Of a stretch of DNA of 64,000 bases, positions 23,199 to 35,914 are shown in pieces. The position numbers and the translations under genes were made by a program. Positions within the stretch are counted from its first letter, which is position 1, and every line of letters starts with the position of its first letter. Under the pieces are notes generated by a model. That model was not told the DNA's origin. It saw only the letters and a program-made list of their open reading frames with translations, and ran no database searches. This stretch comes from Psilocybe azurescens. Taxonomy: Eukaryota > Basidiomycota > Agaricomycetes > Agaricales > Agrocybaceae. The stretch spans positions 19,022-83,021 of the forward strand of contig JAJIRX010000929.1 in the NCBI GenBank assembly GCA_023853785.1. The letters run 5' to 3'.

Positions 23199-25676
23199 GA
23201 GTGTAAGGAAGGTGTGCTATGGATGGCAAGTTCACAGAACCTTTCTTTTGAGATCGACTAAATGCCTATTAAATAGTACTTAGATCAGATCTCAGGCTAT
23301 TATCGGTGTTGGGTAGATTTTCCGCGACACTGACAGTGCCCACAATTAGATCTTAAAAGACAGTCAGCGGATACCAGGTTTGACAAGGCCATTATCTCAA
23401 CTTTCCCCGAGTTCTAATTGGTGATGTTGTTGAGCATACTGGGACCTGTAGGCCACATTTAGTTCATGACAAGAGCGGGTAGCTACATAGAGTGTGAGAA
23501 GACTAGCCTAATCCCCGAAGGAAGCTGCACTCAAATGAGCGACATCCTACTGTAACAACGATACAGAGCTTAAAGCAGGGCAATTTATCAAACTTTAGTA
23601 ACCCGAGTTCATTGCTGTGGCTGGAATCTCTATGCAAATGAGCCATGTGTGAGCTGCAGTGTCGCTCGTAGCACATAAGAATTTTATTTATTATGCCACC
23701 ACATTCAATTATATCCTATTCTAACTTTAGCATTTTGTATCCTGTCAAGTTACATCACATCAAATAGAACACTGCTCTGCGCATGACCTTCGATATCAAG
23801 AAGGGAGTATTAATGTACCGTTACCTCACAAAATGACACCTGCAGGCATTGATAGCCAATTGTCAGGTCATGCATTTACAAGACTGCCCAGTGCATCCAA
23901 TCCGAAGCTTTATGATACCGAGGGACTGGACGGCGGCTGACAGTGAAGCTTGATGAAAAAGCTGCTTCCTACATGATCTACAGAAAAGTCCATGTGGATG
24001 TTCAAAGGTTCATACGCCGTTTTGACAAAGATAAGAATGGTGTAGCCCCAGCTTAATATTGATAGAGCTTGGAGCGCCCAAGTAGCACGCCACCACGCGA
24101 CCGGTCATCTTACGCTAAGTACTTGATTCAGTCAATCTCGTCTCTCTTTTGCATTTCCATCACAATCCAGCTTCTAAGTCTGTGGCGCTCAGAGCCTACG
24201 GCAAAGATCAATCAACAAACGATTAGAATAGGTATGTATGTACAACGTTACGTCAGGTGCGTGCTCTTCGACCGTCTGGGAGGGCTGATCGGACAGGTAG
24301 CCTGAGTTCCTAGGATGGTGACTACACGCATTTCAGCAAGGTCATAAAAACGTGGATGGTATGCGGTTACTGAGGTATCTTGGTCCCTGGAGAAGCTTGA
24401 ATGATATACACTTGACGACGAATTGAGCGACGTCGTATTCAACTTATATTGAGGCCGTCGTCGGGAACAAACACGGGTACCTCCTCATGGTGCGGCACTC
24501 AGACATGATATCTGCAAATCTATCGGGAAGCTCGGGCGGTTAAATGTGGGGACAATGCTAGCCCGGTAAAGATCAGTAGTGGCATAACCGTCGTAATCGC
24601 TCTCTCAGATGGCGTACCAAAATAGATAAGAGCTTGGCTGCAGATCTCTATTTAGAAAGACAGTGGCGTTAGCAGTTTGTTAGATGCTATCAACGTTCTC
24701 AGGGTAGTGTAACTGAATGTATGGGAGGAATGAGTTAAACATACTTTTGTTTGCCATGTACATCATTCACAAACATGCCGATTTGACCATAAAATACCAG
24801 GAGGATGAGAAGCATACAGGCCATGTGTGGAAGCTCATGGCAGGTACGAGAACTCTAGAGCCTGCGCAGCAGATTCGTGTTAGCTATTTCTGAACTGTAT
24901 AGTGATAGTGAATAGGGAACCTGGGACGGCGTACATCAGACATCTCGGACTTACTTTATGGAGTGCTATGCCAGCTATGAATGAAGATGTCATAGTTTCG
25001 AACTGTAAGGTTTAGCTAAATATAATCGAGGGTTGTAAAGTTATGGAATTACTCACATTTTATGCATGATCACGGTAAAGAAAGCGCCCGTGAAATTTGA
25101 GTTGCGAGGAGTCGGCACGAAATGTCTTGATCCATGCGATCGTGAATCCCCACCCTCCGCATGGCGAATTGTTGCAATACGTCGATTTCAATCCTCCTCG
25201 TCCAAGTATCTTGCCGTGTTCGAGTTTGATTATTCTCTGCCTGAATAAAAGGCAAGGATATCGGTAGCATTGACGATGCGTGTTGAAATCGTCGTCTTCG
25301 CTACGAACAGTCTGTAGACACGATGAGGCCAAATATAATTACACATATCGGGAAAGAGACGATCAGGCTTCACAACTTCAGGGTCCTAGACGAGTAGAGT
25401 TGTCGCAAGAAGGATAGAGTACGGTACCAACCGACTTGCGATCTACAGAGTACCAAACAGGTGTGAGCATTTCAAGAACTGTTTCGACGTCGAGGTCCAA
25501 ATCAAGGGTGTGGCATGGTGGTAACTTCTAAGATATGAAGGCTAGAATCAAAGCCCATAGAACAATCTCGCTCTTCATGTGGTTGATAGCTTGGCTGAAC
25601 AAGTCCCGATAAAAATCTGGATATATCGGATAATATTAAGTGATTCGTACGCTTCGACAGGAACGTAAAGATATTA
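23199..25676. other. Intergenic, no gene seen
   Basis: About 2.5 kb including the transporter promoter. Small frames at 24069-24442 and 25060-25332 lack introns, domains or coding texture. I see no transposon ends. Confidence 0.4.
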
Positions 25677-26622
25677 TCAAACAGAGTAGTATACCTCTAC
25701 CTCAATTTCGTTTATAAAGTTGGCCCATGCAGGAAACTAAATTAAGTGTCTGTCAAATTCGCTTTGAAACAGATTCGAAAAGGGCATTTACCATAGCTCT
25801 GGCCAGCACGGCAATCCTATCGCTATGTTTCAACGATTGAACAAATCCAATCCCTCTCCCTGCTCCAGTCATATCGATAAACTTCATTTCATCTTCTCCT
25901 GGCTCTTCGTAATCCTCATCCGACCATATGACTTCATGGATTGCATCGTTCCGGAAGGCCCGTATATTTCTTTGAATATGCCAAATTCTCGAGTCTGGTT
26001 TTCGAGGGTTCTTGACTATAACAACTTGCATACCATCCTCCGTCGTTTCACCCCTTTCATTTATAATACGCTGTATATGGGACTGGAGGCTATCGGTTGA
26101 TCCCGATTGTTCAATTCTTGTGTCGCCTTCGACTTCACGGACGATAGCTGCTTCAAACCATGTCCAGGATCCCATGTATTTGCCTAGATATCCGAACGGA
26201 GAAAATTCATCAGTGATCCAATTCGCAGAAATGCTATATGACGTACTGGGGAAATTGTTCTCGCTGCAAAATCCTTGGTCGTGACTAGTTATTTTGAACC
26301 CTACTTTCCTAACTTTGGCAAATTTCTGTGTTCCTATCATGTCCGACAATTTGGGCGTAAGGAGAAAGCAATAAGAGCCGTGAGATTCGGTGACGATTGT
26401 TGAGGAATCATCTGGGGATGCTACAGTGTAGTTGACTTTCGACCAATACTGAGCATCATCGATTATAACATTGGCTAGTTCCGTCGGGACCCAAAACATA
26501 AGGTACCCGCGTACGACTTCAACATCGTCGGGGTTTGGTGTGTATTGGCGATCTTCAAAGTACTGATCGTCTGAATCGAGCAAGGTCGACAAGAGTGTGC
26601 CCATTGTTGTACAGACATTCAA
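25677..26622 (-). CDS. Conserved fungal protein of unknown function
   Basis: Two exons (25792-26622 and 25677-25736) with a 55-nt GT-AG intron give about 296 residues. The C-terminal signature GAGRGIGFVQSLKHSDRIAV-LARA followed by FPAWANFINEIEVEVYYSV is one I recognise from many hypothetical proteins of filamentous fungi. The rest is beta-rich with many Trp and Tyr (YLMFWVPTEL, WITDEFSPFGYLGKYMGSW), suggesting a beta-sandwich. No signal peptide or membrane segment. The start could be Met1 or the Met at 26604. It is divergent from the F-box gene with about 250 bp between starts. No biochemical role is known to me. Confidence 0.8.
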
Positions 26623-26873
26623 CTGATAGAGACTATGGATATAATTCGAAGGAAAATCGAAGATTGTGGAGTTGCATTCTGGGGGTTGCAGTCAAGTTTC
26701 ATCACAGCACCCCACATACCGGCATTTGTGGCAAGAAAGTCGTGACACAGCCGTCGTGCCGAACTGAAGGCGTGAAAATTGAACTGATCAATCTTCAAAT
26801 CGAGATTGCCCCGCCTTTTGCGGCTCGTCTTGCTCGCGACATATTTCTTGCAGTTGCAAAATCTGCACTCATC

Positions 26874-28772
26874 ATGGCTACAGCATCAAAATCCCCTTTC
26901 ACAGAATTTCCGTATGACCTTGTCAACGAAATTACGGAGTATCTTCCACGCAAATATCGACCTAGGACCCTACTTTCTGTGGCACTCCTTTCTCATCGTC
27001 TTCACGATATCGTTGTCCCTCGTTTGTTATACAGAGACGTACAACTACGTGGAGAGACCAGCATAATTTTAACTCTCCGAAGTCTCATTGAGAAAGAGGA
27101 GCAGACAAAAACTTGGAGAATGCAGGTTCTTTGACAAGGACCGGAAATCCAACGCCTAGCCAATGTATTCGATATCTGTACATCAACGACTCATCACCAA
27201 TCCGCACACGGGACCATCTTCTTTACGCACTTTTGCAGCTCTTAAATTTGGATGGCCTATCAAAGCTCCATGCATTGACTCTTTGCATCACGGAAAATGC
27301 CAAGAATTGGGCCGTCGGTGGTGATGGACATAGCCTTGGTGAAGATAGATCGTCCTCAGAATTTATGTGCAAGCTTGCAGGAGAAATGCCCCAAACTAAA
27401 CATACTTGACCTAAATCTCTTTGCAGAGTTTTATATGACACGTAAAGAGTGGATACAGCTCCCCATATTCAACATCAATGTATGTTTCATTCTCGAACGT
27501 AATATTTATTTGAACTTCTGCATGCAGAGCTTAGAGAGCCTGCGGCTGAAGGGACAAGTGCATGCAAGTAAGTAGCCACAAGTACGTCAAAGCGCACATG
27601 TGTTTAATACACACCAAAAGATATATTGATCACGGTGATTCACGAGCTCGCTGCATTTCCGCCAAATCTACACATTCTGGAGATATGCATTCGTCCATTC
27701 CAGCAAGGGATATACGGAAATATTTTCGCGGCTGGCCTTCTTTTGTTCAAAGTTCGTGCTCCAGAGCTTCGTACTCTCGTTCTCGATTATGCAGGCTTAG
27801 CTATTTCCGAGTCGGCTGACAATTTCTGGATGGCCCATCCAAAGCTTGAGCGTCTTGAGCTTGGAACAAAGGTGGAGGCAACCTCATTTAATTGGGGCGG
27901 GGTATTTACAAATGGATCTCTGCCGAATATCAGAGACCTCAAGGTAAATTGTCGAACTTCAGCTCACGAGCAGGTACTTACTATATGATAGTGTATTTTC
28001 GATGTTGCACGCGTTTTACTTCCTCGTCTGTCAACACAAATAGTCAGGTTAAGTCTCTTGCAAACGCGCAATGCCCAAGGAGCATACTTACTACGTACAA
28101 TTGTTCCGGGAGGTATCTTTCCTAGTCTCCGCAGTCTCGGAATGGAGCTGGATCAGGAAACAACAGCACCAAGAAGGAGCCTTCAGGGACAACGCTGGCG
28201 GGAGGAAGAAAATGGCACGGTATCTGTAGTAGACCCGGAAAATGCGGCACGACAGTTCGATGCAAATTATATTATGAGCATATCAAAAGCTGCGCCATAT
28301 CTTGAGGAGCTTGAGCTGGTAGGACCTTGCAGTGACACCGTTGTGAGCCCCTCTCTTGTGCTAGTAACGCTCGATGTAACTTGAGCTTATGTATAGGATT
28401 CCATCGCTGCTTCATTATGTCGTCTGCCCTTATTGCGACGTCTGGGCCTCTCCGGGCCTCTCTTGGCTAATGGTACACCACTTGTTACCTCGAAAAACAA
28501 GTCGACATAGTGAGTGTATCATAGTAATCACACCAGTCCTACCTAACGTAATCAATGAAAGCTACGATCCAGATGTCTTTGAAGAGGTTGCGCGAAACAT
28601 TGCAAATGGTTGTCGGACACTGAAGACGATGACAGTGGGAAATGAACTGGGAGTGCTGGCGTTACCACAAGGATTGAGTGCAGAGATAGTCAGAGTCTCT
28701 GATGGTGGTACTGTCAGGGAACTAAAAGGATTGACGCTTTCGGGAACATCATTGGGAGGGAGGATGAATTGA
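26874..28772 (+). CDS. F-box protein with leucine-rich repeats; two frame slips
   Basis: Probable substrate receptor of an SCF ubiquitin ligase. The N-terminal F-box is at residues 10-50 (FPYDLVNEITEYLPRKYRP, LLSVALLSHRLHDIVVPRLL). Weak leucine-rich repeats follow (LLQLLNLDGLSKLHALTL, LQEKCPKLNILDLNLF, LHILEICI, LRTLVLDYAGL, LERLELG, LEELELVGP), typical of basidiomycete F-box families. Short introns are visible, e.g. GTATGT at 27480. The frame breaks twice, at AAAAA 27107-27111 (one A short) and GGG 27309-27311 (one G extra). Correcting either gives smooth coding sequence. The 28330-28560 segment is hard to splice. It ends GGRMN followed by TGA. Target protein unknown. Confidence 0.7.
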
Positions 28773-31484
28773 TGAACTTCTGAGGTGAGGCGAGGTGAGG
28801 GCTGTTTACTGTAATAAGACCCTAGACTACGACACAGAGAACGAAGGTCGCATGGATTCAACTCCGAGTGTAGTGTACAGTGTATTGCTACTCACTCTTT
28901 CTACTTGGCACAGGAAACCAAAAGCACTGTACAAAATGTAGGTTTAAAATCTGACTTCAAGTGATATATTCTCAGGTTGCAATTGTTTATGTTGCACATA
29001 AGTGCATACTCTACGGTTATTGGTATTTCGAGAAATAATAGAGATAGGACCCGTCGCAGACGTCTCGTGAGTAGCAGCCAAGGCGACTCGATAGAGACGA
29101 TAATGTCTCCATTGCCATTGTATAAGCTCGGCGGCCCACCGCTTCATATACGGTCTAAACGGCTAGATACCAGAGTATATTTACAGCGCCATTTTGGTGT
29201 AACTGTTATTGCTTAGGCTCCGTTCGGCTTGCCAACTTTCTATTATGGACTCCGAATGTGAGAATGTAGCTCGCATTCTGAATCCGAACGAAGCCTGCAT
29301 ATCCTGTTCAGAAAGCGTTGAACTCAGCATTAAAAATCAGAACAACCAGATAGCTGCTGACCTTCCAATTGTCCGTTAGGCTGAGTGCATTGGTTAAGAA
29401 TATTCTGACCTCCAATTGCGACGTCAGAATAGAAGAGGTAGGCACAACGGTTCTACTCACCAGTACGGAGCGACATAATGGCCTGTGGGGTTGGATCTAA
29501 GAATACCTGCATCTTCGGCTTGACAAAAGAGTACATTCTCCATTAACTGCGCATTCCGTTCTTCCAAGATTGCGCAGGTAGGCGACGCGCTATGCATAAA
29601 ACAGATAACAATCCGGGAGACTCTCAGGTTGGGAGTCCGGGACCAGGAATGCCTTCAACGCCCTCTGGGGCAGAAGTGGGAGATGCGGCGGCACTCAAGC
29701 CCAACGAAAGGTAGAGGAGAACAACGATCAAGTTGACGTTGATGAAACCCGTATCCGTACCAGCCGATTACCAGTATCGTTCCAACACAGCTGTGCAATA
29801 GGACGGCTCCTAGAATGCGGCGCACCTCTAGTCTTGGCTGGCAAGTGAGAAGAACAGAGAAGCTGATACACATGTACCTTAAGTTTTTAGAAAGTCGCTT
29901 ATGAGCAAAAAAAAAAAAGACCCAGACACCCGTAAGTTAGCACCCTAGGCCTTCTGAGCACGTCAAGCTGCACTGATCCCCCGAGAAAATTCCCCACTTT
30001 GGACAGTAACATTGCAGTTGCGTCGTTTAGTAGTTAATTTCGGTGTCTTTCTGTCCTCAATGGATGCGTACTTGCAATTTCATTGTCATACAAACATCAA
30101 CGTGTGGAATTAGCGCCGAGCGAGATGGCTACCCCATACCACACGCGTGTTGTGAGAATTACAAGGTCCGTGGGGAAGACGACTCTGTAAGACTGGGCAA
30201 GATTAGAAGAACAAAACGCATTGTGGACAGCCGTGGACTCACTTCTCAAATTTCCAACAAAGTATTCGAGTCCCTCAAGGTGTCTCAGATGTGCAGTGTC
30301 GATGTTCCTGCTCAATATTTTCATCAATTTCGAAGCTTACTGATAATCACTTCGTCCTGTCCGTCTCCTGTGATTCCGTGTGTATATCTTAGGACCTGGA
30401 TCCCTTCGGACGTCCTACAAATTACCATCTACTCCACCGACTCTGAGGACTCTTGGCCTCGGCCGGTGTGGCGTGCCGTTCCTCGGGGAGCCGCAAAAAA
30501 TAGTAGCTTACTTATAATATATATCAACACAAACATATGGTAATATTCAAGATACTCCGACGCACGCACAGTACACCGAAGTGAAAAAGATATCCACCAT
30601 ACGAGCCAAAGGGGGAAAAGGATAAGAACTATGGTATAATCAAATAATATTAAATAATACATTAACAAACCACAGAGGATGGACGGACAAAACTGCGCGA
30701 TCGGGGTGATGGTCGTGGTGGGTCGATGGAGGGAAGGGCAGGGATGATAGAGAAGATAGAAGGCGGGGAATTGAGACGGACGAGCGAGGAACCACGCTCG
30801 ACGACGCAGGGTGCAGGTCGGGATAGGTATGATCAAGAACGATCGTACTTGTTGTAATGAACGCGCGGCCAGCAAAGGATGCGCGCTGGAGCGGGCAAAA
30901 CGCATGTATACCGAGTCAAGAGAAGCAACTCGTCGCGTCTCGTTGAGCCTCGTAACGACCAGGTTATAGATGTAGACTCCGGGTGCAGAGTCAACACAAT
31001 GTAGCGGCCGCAATGGGTATATACGAGCGGTAAATTAAGAGCCCATACATTCCCTTCTTTCCCCTCATCGACCATCTCTTCCCCTCCGGCCCTTCAAAGC
31101 CACCTCATTCCACCACCCCGGCGAACCGACGCAAAGCACGGACTTACACGCGCCACGCCACTAGGTAATGAAGATGAAATAAATAAATATGATTTGTCGA
31201 TAGATTGCTTGTACTGTTGGGATTCCGATATCCGTATATCCGTTTATCCGTGAAATCGTGGTGATCGTTATGATCGTTTTGAGCAGGTAGTCCTGTGGTG
31301 TCGAATGAGTGTAGTAATAGTTGTTGTTGTTATAGTTGCAATGCGAGAAGCATGGTGGGTGTAGGTTGTACAGTATAGGGTATGTCGGCATGTCGTCTAG
31401 GAAGAGCCAAAGCACCAGGAGTGAGAGATGTGGATCCGCGCCGGAGAGAAGAAGATGTGGAGGACAAGGGAAAAATGGAGGTGG
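28773..31484. other. Intergenic, about 2.7 kb
   Basis: No convincing gene. Frames at 30043-30543 (+) and 30429-31013 (-) overlap each other and lack domains. It contains a small palindromic MITE-like element (listed separately) and an A-rich run at about 29909. Confidence 0.4.
29216..29295. mobile_element. Small MITE-like inverted-repeat element
   Basis: Begins GGCTCCGTTCGGCTT and ends with the inverted copy; the reverse complement of the right end reads GGCTTCGTTCGGATT. That is 13 of 15 matching bases across an 80-bp unit. The ends resemble those of plant and fungal MITEs. A clear target duplication is not visible, so it may be only a chance palindrome or stem-loop. Confidence 0.4.
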
Positions 31485-33702
31485 TTATATCTTGCCGGCA
31501 ACACGGTCCTCGATGAGGCGGGCCATGGCAGCGCCGTCCACAGGGATGAAGTTCCCTTGGAAGCCTTCTGGATAGTCCACATTCGGCTTGTCAGGGAATG
31601 TTCGATATCTGCGAGAGTGAGTGAAGACAAATAACGTCAGTCAGCATGTTGATTGTATTGAAGAAGATAAGAAAAGGCGTACTTGTCTTTCCAGACAGCG
31701 AAATGGCGCATGCCGAGGGCGCGCGATGTCCAGTAATAATCATGGGCGAACCCGCCGGGGTAGAAGATCTCGATGACGGTCGAAAAGCGATTTGGATCCA
31801 TGAAGACAAGATGGGTCAGACCGTTACCGTGGACGCCTAGCATGATCTACAAAAAACCGTCAGCTTCGTGTTTTTTTTTTTTTTTAAAAAAAGAAAGAAA
31901 AGTAAAAGACGAAGAGGGGCAGAATAAATAAACAAAAAAGTAGGATATCAACGACATACCGTGGTGCGAGCAGCAGCCTGTATCTGCTCATCCTTGGTCA
32001 TATGCTCAGCAATCAGCTCATGGAACTCCCAAGGAAGCGGCACCGTCTCATCCCCGGTACTCTTATGCCCATTCACGCCATCCACAGCCGACAAAAATCG
32101 CTCCTCTCCTTATTCTTCCTCGCCACAAGCTCCTTGATCGCCTTGACCATCCCCCTCATGATCCTGCTTGATCAGCTTACGGTTGTTCGCCGACTGCCGA
32201 CTGATATAGCTGATGACGATCTTCTCAGGCATGGGCAGGATCTTCTGGTGGACCGCGCCGACGTCCGCGACATCCGCGGGTGCACGCTGGCGTCGATGCC
32301 CTGACCTCCGCCGTCTCCGCGCCAGACAGGAACGACACCAGGGGCTGCTGCTGTCCATCGACCTCGCGCGCAAGGCCCGAGCTCCCCGACGCGAGCTTCG
32401 CGATGCCCTCCTTGGCCCCCGCGAACCGCCACACCGCCTCGCGCATCGGCGCCCACCACCCGCCCACATGCAGGCCGCGCAGCCGGATCCTCCTGCGCAT
32501 GTAGTCCCACGCCTCCGACGCCGTCCGCTGCGTGCTCGACCCGCACATCGCGCCCCGGTGCGCCGCGCTGCGGTCGACGAGGAGCACGATGGGGAAGTGC
32601 CACGCGCGCCCTGGCTCGCCCGGTTGGGAAATCGTCGAGATGATGCGGTCGTCCCAGTCCTCGACGTGCTCGACGATGAGCGAGGGCAGCGCCGCGCGCA
32701 GGAAGTACGCGTTGAAGCCGGGGTTGTCGCGCCACCCGTCGGCGTTGCTGTGCGCGAAGATCGCGCGGTGCATCGGCGGGATGGGCGGGTGGGCCGTGGA
32801 GAAGTGGACCCCCGCGGGGGAGTCGGGCTCGTCCATTTGCTCGGGCGAGAGGGGCGGGGAGAATGCGCCGTGCCAGAACGCCTGGGCGCCGAAGAAGAGC
32901 TCGGCGACGAAGTGGTAGTAGTGGCGGAGGAACTGCTTCGGATCGTTGAAAAGAAGCTAGAGAGATGAAGTCGCGAAGTCAATGTCAGGATCTATGAAAA
33001 TGACGTGGGGCCAATGTGTTTATGGGAAATGGAGATTTGCACGTAATTAAGTGCGGGGTTGTGCAATCGAGATGTGGGGTAAGAATGGCAAAGATGTGAA
33101 CGTAAACGTACCGTATTACCCTCAACAGTCCACACCCGATTCAGAGGCTGCCCTTTCTTGTTCGACGTTGTCGACACCCATCGCTTCTTGGCTTCCTCCG
33201 GCGAGATAATTTCCATATCGTCGTCTGTAGGTTCTCGCATAGCAATGTTCTCCGGCGTGTTCTCAGCTTCTAAACCAGTGCTGGTCATCATCCTAATCTC
33301 GGGAAAGCTCTGACGGGCGCGGTCGTCAGCCACGATATACAGCGTTCCGTTCGACATGTACAGATTTCGGAAGAGGGTCCATCCAGGTGCATGGGCGAGA
33401 AGCTCGGTAGAAGGCAGCTCGTCGAAAGGTAGGAGAGGGTATGAAGATTTTGCAGTGGGCGTGGGCGATGCAGTCACTGTCACGGTCTCCGTCTTCGTTC
33501 GTATCTTCGTGCGGATCTGCTGTCGCAGGGCGGTGACAGTGGTTTTGGGAATATCGTGCTGGACGTTGGTGTTGATAACAATGGACTGATCGCTGACGGA
33601 TGATGGCTGACCAAACAGAACGGACCAGATGTGCATCGAGGAAGCGCCAATCAACAAGAGAAGCGCATCACGGCGGGATAGCGCGCCGTTGCGGAAAAGC
33701 AT
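31485..33702 (-). CDS. Glycosyltransferase family 61 (DUF563) protein; three frame slips
   Basis: Type II Golgi-membrane glycosyltransferase. N-terminal anchor at about residues 12-32 (DALLLLIGASSMHIWSVLFG), then a Ser/Thr-rich stem. The catalytic region has HYYHFVAELFFGAQAFW, IVISYISRQSANNRKLI and MTKDEQIQAAARTT. The hallmark IMLGVHGNGLTHLVFMDP follows, then STVIEIFYPGGFAHDYYWTS. The end is YPEGFQGNFIPVDG with a final AGKI and stop. Intron 2 contains a 15-T tract near 31871. The middle is GC-rich and frame-broken at 32278-32280, 32151-32155 and 32093-32097, all homopolymers; single-base changes there restore a normal family protein. Donor sugar and acceptor are unknown; family members include xylosyl- and GlcNAc-transferases. 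Confidence 0.82.
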
Positions 33703-35914
33703 CCTGAGGTAGGCAACGACGTTCAGGATGGAAGGGGACTCTCCAGAGGCAGGGTGGTTTGAAGGGGGCGAAATGCGTCGGAGGCGGGCCTTTATCAGAA
33801 GGAAAAAGCTTGAGCAACAACAGAACTGCTGTCAAATGGTAACCCCAAGGGGGTGTTTTTGGGTTGGGCGGATTTGAAGGATCAGCTGGAAAAAGTGAAC
33901 GGAGTAATAGTATATCTGGGAGACTAAATATAGTACGGCTGCGCCCACAGGTGCGGAAGAAAGAGAAGAGGAGAGAGGAGAGGAGAGGCGGACAAGGAGA
34001 TGAAGGAGGGTTCAAGACAAGCCAGCTTTGTTACTTCTCGCGAATAACTTGGCGCAAAATTACATAAACTCTATTCCGTGATTTTCAATTGAATTGATTA
34101 CATGACCCTTGTCTCAGAACTCCTCCCAGCTGCCTTTATCTTCAGCGGCTATCCATCCTTTTAGGTTCTTCCAGCGACCTTTATGCTCTGGCTTGAAGCA
34201 CGAGCACGACCGAAAGAAGCCACCGCTATCCAAAATTCAAACTGGCCTGCATTTCAGCTTATCGAAAATGCCAAGAAGACGCTTTGATGACCACCATCAG
34301 CCACAGACCGACTGGTTTCCTACCAAGCTGTCTCAAAACCTATTCAAAATATTCGCCTTGGAGAGACAACTCACGGCGCGATTGTTGTATTCTTTGGCCC
34401 ACTCCTACTAAGCTTGCTTCATGTTTTGATGGAGTGTCTTCACCTGTACTTTTCGCTAAAAGGTTCGACTATCTGTCATCTCCGCTCAACCACCCTTCTC
34501 CAAAATAAACCTATGACTAGAACCCAAAGAACCATGATTTCACTCCGTTCCAAATGTTCTTTTCTAACGTGCGGGGTTCACAATCTATCATGTCAAAACT
34601 CCACGCCGCTATGGACAGCTCTAAGTATGGCTACATACATCGGACTCTTTCGGTCTTGCTTGGAGATATAAGGCATTCCCTGCCAAATTGTTGTTCCTGC
34701 ACTAGGCCTCGACCTCAACTTTCACCAACTAAGTGCATTGCGCGCTCATCCGATTCGATATGCCGTTATCCGTCGCTCGCTAGACTCTAATGACCTCACA
34801 CTTGCATATCTCCGCATCTGATCCATCGCGGCAGCACTGGTAACATAAGTACCGCGGTTGATAGAGTTTCTACCTTCTGGCTGGAAAGCTACGTGGCCAA
34901 TTCACCTTACTATGTCCATCTATGTGGCAAGCATCTCATTACCCAGCATCACTAGCAACGGCGATACCTGTTCTCAAGCCTACATATCTCCCTGCCCATG
35001 ATAACCATCGCACAAATGCCTCGGTATCATAGTTTTTCGCGAAAAAGCATCCGTGAGGACATGATTAATATCACGTATGTTTATATATTTTCAAGCGGCC
35101 GTCTTCACCCTGGTCGGCTTTGATAGTCAGCCGTGCTGTTACATGTTGCATATCTTTAGTACCCGAGACCGCTATGCAACCTACATTGCTTTTTATGCTT
35201 CGAAAACGTCTGGGTTACTTCCACGGTGGCGTAAAACTTCAAGGCTTCAAGTTCATAGCGGCCACAAGACTGTCTTCCATCCGTGGCGGGTAAATCACAC
35301 TGTCCACAGCCCCTACAGCTTACTCTAGACGCGACTTGCAAGGACCCTGATACAATTTCTTGTACAATTCTCGAAGCGTTAACCATCTTCTTCGCACACG
35401 GAGGCCTCACCCCGTAAGCACCAGATGACTAGGTAGGAGGGCTTGCCCTGAATGTCCTGACAATAATCTTCGCAATATTTACTACCAGTGCGTACGGACT
35501 TTGACAAATCCGAAAGCAAATCATCCGATTGTTCGTCAAAACTAGTGTTCGGCTTGCTATTTATACAGTGAGTTGGGATATGGCTACAGTAATAATCTAT
35601 GGACGTATCAAATGCAATGAAAAGGCTACACATTAGTAATTGGGTATCAGAAAAATCAGAAAAATCAGAATAATGCAACTCTTATCCTGCCTCTATCCAC
35701 CGCACCGCACATCACATCAACACCCATACCCGTTGATGCCCGTCTGATACGCCTTCATCCTCATCACACTTCGATGGTGGCAGGAAGTCCATCCGGAAGA
35801 TCAATTCCCATAGCGTTCTCAAGGAACTCTTTCACCGCTTCATTAATCTCCTCCTTAGTCATCTTCTCCTTCTCCTTCAAACGCCTCTGCAGACGAAGCC
35901 GAGCGGGAAGGGTC
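33703..35914. other. Intergenic, about 2.2 kb
   Basis: Upstream of the GT61 gene and downstream of the UbiB gene. A purine-rich tract at 33955-34010 is in the GT61 promoter. Small frames at 34109-34790 and 35379-35678 have no recognisable content. Confidence 0.4.

Noticed and set aside
28977..29216. Frame ending FGVTVIA, like a pheromone tail
   Set aside because: There is no cysteine at the CAAX position, no MDSF-type start, no acidic precursor body, and it is far from the mating locus.
32110..32982. Arg/Ser-rich frame of 290 codons overlapping the GT61 gene, and plus-strand frames there
   Set aside because: High-GC shadow frames; the conserved GT61 residues lie in another frame.
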